Shown piece after piece: positions 7,286-12,668 of a DNA stretch of 13,885 nt (its first letter is position 1; each line of letters opens with the position of its first letter). Under the pieces are notes generated by a model, which did no database searches, had not been told where the DNA came from, and saw only the letters and a program-made list of their open reading frames with translations. The translations under genes were made by a program, and so were the position numbers. This DNA comes from Acholeplasmataceae bacterium UBA6190 (lineage in GTDB: Bacteria; Bacillota_I; Bacilli_A; Acholeplasmatales; Acholeplasmataceae), in assembly GCA_002422045.1 (NCBI GenBank), contig DITG01000100.1:712-14596 (forward strand). The letters are read 5' to 3'.

Positions 7286-9935
7286 AAAACTGAATCAGGA
7301 CGACTTGAAGGCGCTGCTCGATGATCAGGGTGCTGAACCAGTCAAAGTTAAAAAAACAAGAGGTCCGAAAACAATCATCAAAGATGAAATGATCACCATG
7401 AAAGGTGATCCGCTTGGTCTTCATGTACCCTTGGATGACGAACCAAAAGAGACCTTCAACGTCAAAGAACGTGTCAAATCCAAAGATGATATCGTCGTTG
7501 AACGATATAATCCGGAAGTTGCACTCGGATTGACAACTGACGATGTCGAATTAAGACAAATGGCTGGTTTGTACAATCTATCAGATTCTGGTAGTACAAA
7601 GTCACTATCAACCATCATCGCGACGAACATCTTTACATTCTTTAATTTCCTGAACTTCGCCATTGCCATCTGGCTATTGACTGTGAATGCAGGGATTAGC
7701 CATCTCTTCTTCATGGGTGTCATCACTGCCAACATAACGATTGGGATCATTCAAGAAATCCGTGCGAAGAAGATGATTGATAAACTGTCGCTCCTTTCTG
7801 CACCAACCGCGATTGTCATCAGAGATGCAAGCGAATTTGAAATTGCCATTCAAGATGTCGTGATTGATGATATTTTATTCCTCTCCTCAGGCAAGCAGAT
7901 TCCCGCAGATTCTGTCGTCAGACAAGGATCCATTGAAGTCAATGAATCGCTTTTGACTGGCGAATCCGATGCCATCATCAAGAAAAAGGGAGATACCCTC
8001 TACTCAGGAAGTTTTGTTGTATCAGGATCATGCCATGCCCAAGTCACCGCGATTGGCAAAGATATCTACATTCAAAAACTGACCAATCAGGCTAAAAAAT
8101 ACAAGAAACCAGAATCAGACTTGCTTGGATCACTGAAGATCATCATCCGTACTGTCGGAGCCATCATCTTACCACTTTCAGGTGTACTGTTTTATCTGAT
8201 GTGGATCAATACCGCGTGGATTCCAGGCATGACGCTTGCAGAAAAGCTTGTCTCTCCTGAGTATGCACAAATCGTGAAAAGTACAACGGGTGCGATGATC
8301 GGGATGATTCCTTCTGGACTCTTCTTACTCACATCGATGGCACTTGCTGTAGGTGTCATCCGACTTGCACAAAACAATACACTCGTTCAGGAGCTCTACT
8401 GTATCGAAATGTTAGCCAGAGTAGATACCCTATGTCTGGATAAGACAGGAACGATTACCGATGGTACCATGACCGTGAAAAGCATCATCGAATATAAAAA
8501 TGATACAGGATTGACTCTGAAAAATATCATTTCAGCGATGATCAATGCTCAAAACGATCAAAACCTGACGTCTGATGCTTTGGCAGAACGTTTTGGAACC
8601 GGTAAACGGATCAGACATAAGGCACTCATTCCGTTTTCATCATCGCGTAAATTTTCCGCAGTCCAATTTGACCGCTATGGCACCTTCATCTTAGGCGCAC
8701 CTGAATTTGTCGTCAAAGAAAACTTTAACCAGATTGCCAAAGAAGTTGACAAGCAAGCCTCTGAAGGTTACCGTGTGCTTGTTGTTGCCTATTCGGATGG
8801 CGATATCAATGAAACCACGATTGGTGGTAAGATTGCACCGCTTGCACTCGTGATGATTGAAGATACCATCAGACCGGATGCAATCGAAACGATCGAATAT
8901 TTCAAATCACACAATGTCGATGTCAAAGTCATCTCCGGTGACAATCCAGCAACTGTTGCGAGAATCTCACAACGTGCAGGGATTGCCAATGCCGATAAGT
9001 ATGTATCCTTAGAAGGTATGCCGGATAAGGATGTCGTACGCGCAGCTTCACGGTTTACCGTGTTCGGACGTGTATCCCCCCAACAGAAGAAAGTCTTGAT
9101 CGAATCACTGAAGAATAACGGCAGAACAGTCGCAATGACCGGTGACGGTGTCAATGACATCCTGGCATTAAAAGAAGCGGACACGTCGATTGCGATGGCT
9201 TCAGGCTCTGAAGCAGCGAGAAACGTATCACATCTTGTGCTTCTCGATTCCAATTTCTCATCCATGCCTAAAGTCGTCTCTGAAGGCAGACGCGTCATCA
9301 ACAACGTTCAACGCGTTTCAACGTTATTCCTGACCAAAACGATTTTCTCATTCTTGCTGGCTCTGGTGGCGATTGCACGTCAAGGTGTCTATCCAATTCA
9401 GACCAATCAACTTGTGCTTATTGACTATTTGGTCACAGGCATCCCCTCGTTTTTCCTAGCGCTTGAAGCCAATAATAAACTGGTGAAGGGTAAGTTCCTT
9501 GGCAATATCTTGAAAGCAGCCATTCCTGGAGCGCTCGTTGTCATGATCAACTCACTCATCATCTTCGCACTTGAAGGAGCACTCAACATGACACAGGTTG
9601 AAGTCTCAACGCTCGTTGTGATTTCTGCAACCGCAGTCGCGATGACCGTGCTCTACAGAGTTTCGACCCCATTCAACAAGATGAGAAGAACGCTATTCTT
9701 CCTGATGGTCATTCTCTTTGTCTTCGCAGTGCTTTTCGTTCCGCACTTCTTCGATTTCGCACCATTCTTCAGCCAGGATGTGAATTTGCATAACCCACTT
9801 TCAGTCTCACAAATACTATTGTTGGTTGTCCTGATTCAGGCAACATTCCCCATGATTTATATCTTATCCAACCTCTATGGATGGACCAAGGCATTCATCA
9901 GTTCCATCTTGAACAAGCTTGCCGACATGCAATAA
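7266..9935 (+). CDS. P-type cation-transporting ATPase (CtpE-like)
   Basis: This 889-residue membrane pump has all P-type ATPase signatures in order: two N-terminal membrane helices (about 115-165), actuator loop LLTGES (229-234), M3-M4 (about 292-368), phosphorylation site DKTGTITDG with Asp392, a short nucleotide-binding domain with PFSSSRKFSAVQF and ILGAPEF, the hinge motif TGDGVND (625-631), and about six helices from 690 to the end. The M4 sequence MIPSGLFLLTSMALAVG and the compact N-domain with LGAPE rather than KGAPE resemble the actinobacterial CtpE-type Ca2+ pumps and their Bacillota relatives, not SERCA-like pumps. The PEGL glutamate of M4 is replaced by serine (PSGL, 349-352), so the ion is uncertain. 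A hydrophilic N-terminal extension of about 100 residues precedes M1. GAGGAAGGAG at 7251-7260 fixes the start inside the end of mrnC. A strong terminator follows. Confidence 0.93.
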   Translation: MEKTVDKKLNQDDLKALLDDQGAEPVKVKKTRGPKTIIKDEMITMKGDPLGLHVPLDDEPKETFNVKERVKSKDDIVVERYNPEVALGLTTDDVELRQMAGLYNLSDSGSTKSLSTIIATNIFTFFNFLNFAIAIWLLTVNAGISHLFFMGVITANITIGIIQEIRAKKMIDKLSLLSAPTAIVIRDASEFEIAIQDVVIDDILFLSSGKQIPADSVVRQGSIEVNESLLTGESDAIIKKKGDTLYSGSFVVSGSCHAQVTAIGKDIYIQKLTNQAKKYKKPESDLLGSLKIIIRTVGAIILPLSGVLFYLMWINTAWIPGMTLAEKLVSPEYAQIVKSTTGAMIGMIPSGLFLLTSMALAVGVIRLAQNNTLVQELYCIEMLARVDTLCLDKTGTITDGTMTVKSIIEYKNDTGLTLKNIISAMINAQNDQNLTSDALAERFGTGKRIRHKALIPFSSSRKFSAVQFDRYGTFILGAPEFVVKENFNQIAKEVDKQASEGYRVLVVAYSDGDINETTIGGKIAPLALVMIEDTIRPDAIETIEYFKSHNVDVKVISGDNPATVARISQRAGIANADKYVSLEGMPDKDVVRAASRFTVFGRVSPQQKKVLIESLKNNGRTVAMTGDGVNDILALKEADTSIAMASGSEAARNVSHLVLLDSNFSSMPKVVSEGRRVINNVQRVSTLFLTKTIFSFLLALVAIARQGVYPIQTNQLVLIDYLVTGIPSFFLALEANNKLVKGKFLGNILKAAIPGALVVMINSLIIFALEGALNMTQVEVSTLVVISATAVAMTVLYRVSTPFNKMRRTLFFLMVILFVFAVLFVPHFFDFAPFFSQDVNLHNPLSVSQILLLVVLIQATFPMIYILSNLYGWTKAFISSILNKLADMQ

Positions 9936-9944
9936 AATGGAAAC

Positions 9945-9965
9945 GGGCGCGCGAGCGCCCTTTCT
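9945..9965 (+). terminator. intrinsic terminator after the ATPase gene
   Basis: GGGCGC (9945-9950) and GCGCCC (9955-9960) form a perfect GC-only stem closed by a GCGA (GNRA-type) tetraloop, followed by a modest tttcta tract. It ends the cysS-mrnC-ATPase unit. Confidence 0.85.
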
Positions 9966-10013
9966 ATTCCAAGTCTTTATCAAGTTTTTTTCGATTTCAA
10001 ACGTCTATTCCAC

Positions 10014-10019
10014 TATAAT
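10014..10019 (+). promoter_or_regulatory. -10 box of the rlmB promoter
   Basis: A consensus TATAAT lies 19 nt before the rlmB start. The -35 region (9990-9996, ttcgatt) is poor, so only the -10 box is called. The AT-rich tract upstream could help as an UP-like element. Confidence 0.5.
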
Positions 10020-10038
10020 GGTCCCGGAGGGATAAATC

Positions 10039-10734
10039 ATGATTGTTTACGGTAAAAATGTCATCAGAGAGGCTGTGTTTGCCAAACGCACAATCTTTAA
10101 GCTCTATCTGGATGACAAGTTTCAAGACACACATTTCCAGAATTTTCTCAAAGACAAGGCGATTCCTTTTCAACGTGTGCCCAAAGGCGAATTGAACCGG
10201 ATGACCGACAACGCAGTGCATCAAGGCGTCGTGGCAGATGTTCTTGGCTATGAATATCAGAATCTTGATGACATCATCGATACGATGAAAATTCAGCGCT
10301 TTCTGATTTTGGATGGCATCGAGGATCCCCACAATTTAGGCGCGATTATGCGTACTGCTGAAGCAACCGGACTGGACGCGATCATTATGTCCAAAAATGG
10401 TCAAGTACCATTGAATGCAACCGTCGCCAAGGTATCATCAGGCGCGATTGAACATGTCCCCGTTTGCCTGGTCACGAACATCAGCCAAACCATTCTGTCT
10501 TTGAAAAAGAAAGATATCTGGGTCATTGGCACCGATGGAAATACGACAACGTCCTATCTCGACATGCCAGTCGACAGATCGCTTGCGATTGTCTTGGGCA
10601 ATGAAGGCGAAGGCATCCGCCCCCTCGTGAAAAGCCATTGTGATATGCTCGTTAAAATTCCGATGAAAGGCAAGATCAACAGCTTGAATGTCAGCGTCGC
10701 CGCTGCACTCATGATGTATGCCGCGATCCAGTAA
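10039..10734 (+). CDS. rlmB: 23S rRNA 2'-O-methyltransferase (SpoU/TrmH family, RlmB-type)
   Basis: The 231-residue protein is a SPOUT (trefoil-knot) methyltransferase that uses S-adenosylmethionine. It starts with YGKNVIREAV, an N-terminal RNA-binding domain of the L30e-like type runs to about residue 75, and the knot domain shows all three SpoU motifs: LDGIEDPHNLGAIMRTAEA (91-109, with the catalytic Asn99 and Arg105), AIVLGNEGEGI (183-193) and IPMKGKINSLNVSVAAAL (207-224). RlmB methylates G2251 in the peptidyl-tRNA site of 23S rRNA in E. coli; the Bacillota protein at this locus is taken as its counterpart, though the exact target is not provable here. The start follows GGAGGG (10026-10031) by 7 nt. 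The sigma-factor gene begins two bases after its stop, so they should be co-transcribed. Confidence 0.93.
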   Translation: MIVYGKNVIREAVFAKRTIFKLYLDDKFQDTHFQNFLKDKAIPFQRVPKGELNRMTDNAVHQGVVADVLGYEYQNLDDIIDTMKIQRFLILDGIEDPHNLGAIMRTAEATGLDAIIMSKNGQVPLNATVAKVSSGAIEHVPVCLVTNISQTILSLKKKDIWVIGTDGNTTTSYLDMPVDRSLAIVLGNEGEGIRPLVKSHCDMLVKIPMKGKINSLNVSVAAALMMYAAIQ

Positions 10735-10736
10735 CC

Positions 10737-11243
10737 ATGCTTTATGTGATGAATGATTATGAACTGATTTATCTCATCCGACATGAAACAGACGATTTGG
10801 CCTTGACGTTCATGTTTAAGAAGTATCATAAATTCATCTGGAAACACGTTCATCTCTTGCACTTGGAGTCCAAGGAAATCGATGATTTTCACCAAGAAGG
10901 CGTCTTGATGCTCTTCAAGGCCATCCAAACCTTTGATCCGGAACGCAATAAAAGCTTCACTCGGTATTTTGAATTGATCATGCGGCGTCAGTTTTATCAC
11001 ATGAAACAAAGTTTGCCGCATTACATGCTCTTTGATCATACGGATTTTGTCAAAACACCATGCTATATCGAGGAAGAACCCTTAGTCCTCGAATTATCTT
11101 CAGATATGGAAAGCAAAGTCTATCATGATTACTTCATATCCAGGAAGACAGTCTCTACTATTCATACAGAAACAGGTTATTCCAAGAAACAAATCTATAA
11201 CACGGTCTACCGAATTAAAGAAAAATATAAAATTATGATATAA
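10737..11243 (+). CDS. short sigma-70 family factor at the sigH position
   Basis: This 168-residue protein has a region 2-like block (about residues 18-85): LALTFMFKKYHKFIWKHV, DDFHQEGVLMLFKAIQTFDPERN and FTRYFELIMRRQFYHMK, the arrangement of core-binding and -10 recognition in SigH-type factors. The C-terminal 45 residues (SRKTVSTIHTETGYSKKQIYNTVYRIKEKYK) form a helix-turn-helix like region 4. It is shorter than Bacillus SigH (about 218) mainly in the linker and C-terminus. Position between rlmB and rpmG is the sigH position in Bacillota, and the yacP gene that normally intervenes is missing. SigH controls early sporulation and competence in Bacillus, and in mollicutes small SigH-like factors have been tied to recombination genes; which applies here is unknown. 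No good ribosome site is seen, so coupling to rlmB is likely; a second ATG at 10749 is possible. Its stop lies inside a TATAAT. Confidence 0.78.
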   Translation: MLYVMNDYELIYLIRHETDDLALTFMFKKYHKFIWKHVHLLHLESKEIDDFHQEGVLMLFKAIQTFDPERNKSFTRYFELIMRRQFYHMKQSLPHYMLFDHTDFVKTPCYIEEEPLVLELSSDMESKVYHDYFISRKTVSTIHTETGYSKKQIYNTVYRIKEKYKIMI

Positions 11244-11244
11244 T
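11239..11244 (+). promoter_or_regulatory. possible upstream -10 box overlapping the sigma-gene stop
   Basis: TATAAT spans the TAA stop of the sigma gene (11241-11243). The upstream -35 candidate TTAAAG (11215-11220) is weak, so this may be chance in AT-rich sequence. Confidence 0.25.
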
Positions 11245-11255
11245 GTCGGTGGTAG

Positions 11256-11284
11256 TTGACTAAGTCATGGTTAAGTGTTAAAAT
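11256..11284 (+). promoter_or_regulatory. main promoter of rpmG-secE-nusG
   Basis: TTGACT (11256-11261), a 17-nt spacer and TAAAAT (11279-11284) make the best sigma-A promoter of the window, five of six matches at each box with ideal spacing, 35 nt before rpmG. Both hexamers lie within palindromes (listed separately). Confidence 0.8.
11257..11267. repeat. palindrome over the -35 box, TGACTAAGTCA
   Basis: Perfect 5-bp arms TGACT and AGTCA surround one central base. It overlaps five of the six bases of the rpmG -35 hexamer, a possible operator site. Confidence 0.5.
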
Positions 11285-11290
11285 ACACTT
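11273..11290. repeat. palindrome framing the -10 box, AAGTGTTAAAATACACTT
   Basis: Perfect 6-bp arms AAGTGT and ACACTT exactly flank the -10 hexamer TAAAAT of the rpmG promoter. Its centre lies about 19.5 bp from that of the palindrome over the -35 box, close to two helical turns. Confidence 0.55.
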
Positions 11291-11297
11291 GCTAATG

Positions 11298-11317
11298 ACC
11301 ACACGAGGTGGTTTTTT
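11298..11317 (+). promoter_or_regulatory. hairpin over the rpmG ribosome site
   Basis: ACCAC (11298-11302) can pair with GTGGT (11308-11312) around a 5-nt loop, and T11312-11317 follows, so it resembles a short intrinsic terminator. The same bases contain the rpmG Shine-Dalgarno GAGGTG (11305-11310), 8 nt before ATG 11319, so folding would partly hide the ribosome site. Confidence 0.5.
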
Positions 11318-11318
11318 A

Positions 11319-11468
11319 ATGCGCGAGAAAGTAATACTGGTCTGTTCAGAGTGTTTGAGCAGAAATTACACAGTAACCAAGAACAAAGCAACACAAAAAA
11401 CAAGAATTGAAACCAACAAGCATTGTCCGAAATGCAACAAGCATACCTTGCATAAGGAAAGCAAATAG
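11319..11468 (+). CDS. rpmG: large ribosomal subunit protein bL33
   Basis: The 49-residue protein MREKVILVCSEC... is a bL33 of usual length. It carries the zinc-type cysteine pairs CSEC (residues 9-12) and CPKC (36-39), so it is the zinc-binding (C+) form, and the segment SRNYTVTKNK is typical. It binds near the E site of the 50S subunit. The start is ATG 11319, preceded by GAGGTG at 8 nt; an upstream in-frame TTG at 11256 would add 21 residues but lies inside the promoter and is rejected. Position before secE-nusG is the conserved Bacillota arrangement. The stop TAG overlaps the AGGAGG of secE. Confidence 0.95.
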   Translation: MREKVILVCSECLSRNYTVTKNKATQKTRIETNKHCPKCNKHTLHKESK

Positions 11469-11481
11469 GAGGCTACTCAAC

Positions 11482-11901
11482 ATGGCAATCAAACAAAAAG
11501 AAGTTGAACAAAAGAGCAAATTGCTCGAAGTCTTAACCACAGAGTACAAATGGGAAAATCTGCTCTTAGGCGTACTTGCGACACTCTCCGGTGCGCTCGC
11601 ACTCATGATCATCAGCGGTAATTCGCTACTCACGATCAATTCCGATTTCCCGATTCTAGGTCAAGGCAACAATGGCATCATCTTCGCATGGGTGCTCTTT
11701 GCGATTTCATTATTTGGATTAGCACTGGTTATCTATCCATTCTTCATTCCTGCTATTCCTGAATTGAAGAAGATCACATGGCCAACATTTCCTAAATTCG
11801 TCGATCATTCCGTGAGAACATTGATTTTCTTGTTCTTCCTTGCGGGCATCATATTAATATTCAATATCCTGATTACGAATCTATTGGTCGAAATTCTATG
11901 A
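11482..11901 (+). CDS. secE: preprotein translocase subunit SecE, three-helix form
   Basis: SecE clamps the SecY channel and is essential for protein export. The conserved amphipathic segment PELKKITWPTFPKF (residues 93-106) and the following membrane helix (about 112-135) identify the protein. At 139 residues it is much longer than the roughly 60-residue one-helix SecE of Bacillus: two additional hydrophobic helices, about 26-45 and 66-88, precede the core, giving the topology known from E. coli SecE, which has 127 residues and three helices. The start is ATG 11482 with AGGAGG (11467-11472) nine bases upstream; reading further upstream would only extend into rpmG. The stop overlaps the nusG start as ATGA. 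Confidence 0.9.
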   Translation: MAIKQKEVEQKSKLLEVLTTEYKWENLLLGVLATLSGALALMIISGNSLLTINSDFPILGQGNNGIIFAWVLFAISLFGLALVIYPFFIPAIPELKKITWPTFPKFVDHSVRTLIFLFFLAGIILIFNILITNLLVEIL

Positions 11902-12440
11902 GTCAATCGGTCAGATGGTACATCATTCAAACCTATTCAGGTTATGAGAATGCCGTCAAGAGCGACTTGCAACGACGCGTTGAAAGTATGGGCATGTCCG
12001 ATTATATTTTTCGGATCATCGTCCCGGAAGAAACGGTCATCGAAAAGAAGGCTGACGGAAAAGAAAAAGAAAAAGTGAAGCAACTCTTTCCAGGGTATGT
12101 CTTCGTTGAAATGATGGTCACTGACGAATCATGGTTCGTCGTCAGAAACACACCCAGAGTCACTGGGTTCCTCGGTTCTTCAGGTGGCGGTACCAAACCA
12201 GTCCCACTTGCACCCGATGAAATCAATCAGATCTTACTGAAAATCGGTGTCATCAGCAAACCCACATTCAAGCACTTGCTTGGCAAGATTGTGGATATCA
12301 CTGCAGGCACATGGACAGGTCTTCATGGCGAAGTCATTGCCGTCGATGACGACCAGGAAAAAGTGGTTGTCAACATGGATCTCTTCGGCAGAGGTACTCC
12401 AACAGAACTTTCTGCAACAGACGTCAAAATCAAAGAATAA
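11898..12440 (+). CDS. nusG: transcription elongation/termination factor NusG
   Basis: The 180-residue protein has the full two-domain layout. The NGN domain, residues about 6-110, which binds the RNA polymerase clamp, shows RWYIIQTYSGYENAVKSDLQ, the VPEETV strand, LFPGYVFVEM and VRNTPRVTGFLG. The C-terminal KOW domain, about 125-178, shows LLGKIVDITAGTWTGLHGEV and the closing MDLFGRGTPTELS strand. Length fits the family (about 175-185). There is no clear ribosome site of its own; the ATGA overlap with secE indicates coupled translation. A terminator follows immediately, whereas many Bacillota continue into rplK-rplA; those genes are not seen in the remaining window. Confidence 0.97.
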   Translation: MSQSVRWYIIQTYSGYENAVKSDLQRRVESMGMSDYIFRIIVPEETVIEKKADGKEKEKVKQLFPGYVFVEMMVTDESWFVVRNTPRVTGFLGSSGGGTKPVPLAPDEINQILLKIGVISKPTFKHLLGKIVDITAGTWTGLHGEVIAVDDDQEKVVVNMDLFGRGTPTELSATDVKIKE

Positions 12441-12466
12441 TAGGCGAAAAACTCGCCTATTTTTTT
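12441..12466 (+). terminator. intrinsic terminator after nusG
   Basis: TAGGCGA (12441-12447) and TCGCCTA (12453-12459) form a perfect 7-bp stem with a 5-nt loop, followed by seven T (12460-12466). It starts right after the nusG stop. Confidence 0.93.
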
Positions 12467-12505
12467 CATTTTTCATTTACTAGGAAAGTGCATCATTTAT
12501 TGTTC

Positions 12506-12534
12506 AATATTCGAACTATATCGCTTCGAATTTT
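12506..12534. repeat. imperfect hairpin upstream of tnpB, possible element left end
   Basis: TTCGAA occurs at 12510-12515 and 12525-12530 and, being self-complementary, pairs across a 9-nt loop; outer bases A12509/T12531 and AA/TT further out extend the stem with one mismatch. IS200/IS605 elements carry subterminal hairpins rather than terminal inverted repeats. The rest of the 12467-12634 spacer is AT-rich with no gene that I can see. Confidence 0.35.
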
Positions 12535-12634
12535 GATCAAAAAACATCTGAAACAACCGTTAAACAAAGCCTGTTATCAAACCTTTTTTACACGTGATTT
12601 ATTCATAAAAAATCCATTTTAACGGGGTCCTTTA

Positions 12635-12643
12635 TGGTATAAT
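12635..12643 (+). promoter_or_regulatory. extended -10 promoter of tnpB
   Basis: TGGTATAAT is a consensus extended -10 element 25 nt before tnpB; no good -35 box is present. AAAGGAGG at 12652-12659 is an excellent ribosome site 9 nt before ATG 12669. Confidence 0.6.
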
Positions 12644-12668
12644 TAAAGTGGAAAGGAGGAAGACATAT

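Noticed and set aside
8789..9304. A 171-codon open frame on the minus strand inside the ATPase gene.
   Set aside because: It is antisense to the conserved P-domain and shows no start signal; it reflects codon bias of the gene on the other strand.
11256..11318. Upstream TTG start that would lengthen L33 by 21 residues.
   Set aside because: The region holds the promoter and ribosome site, and MREKVILVCSEC is the normal L33 start.
11407..11481. Upstream ATG that would lengthen SecE by 25 residues.
   Set aside because: It falls inside rpmG without a ribosome site, whereas ATG 11482 has AGGAGG at ideal distance.
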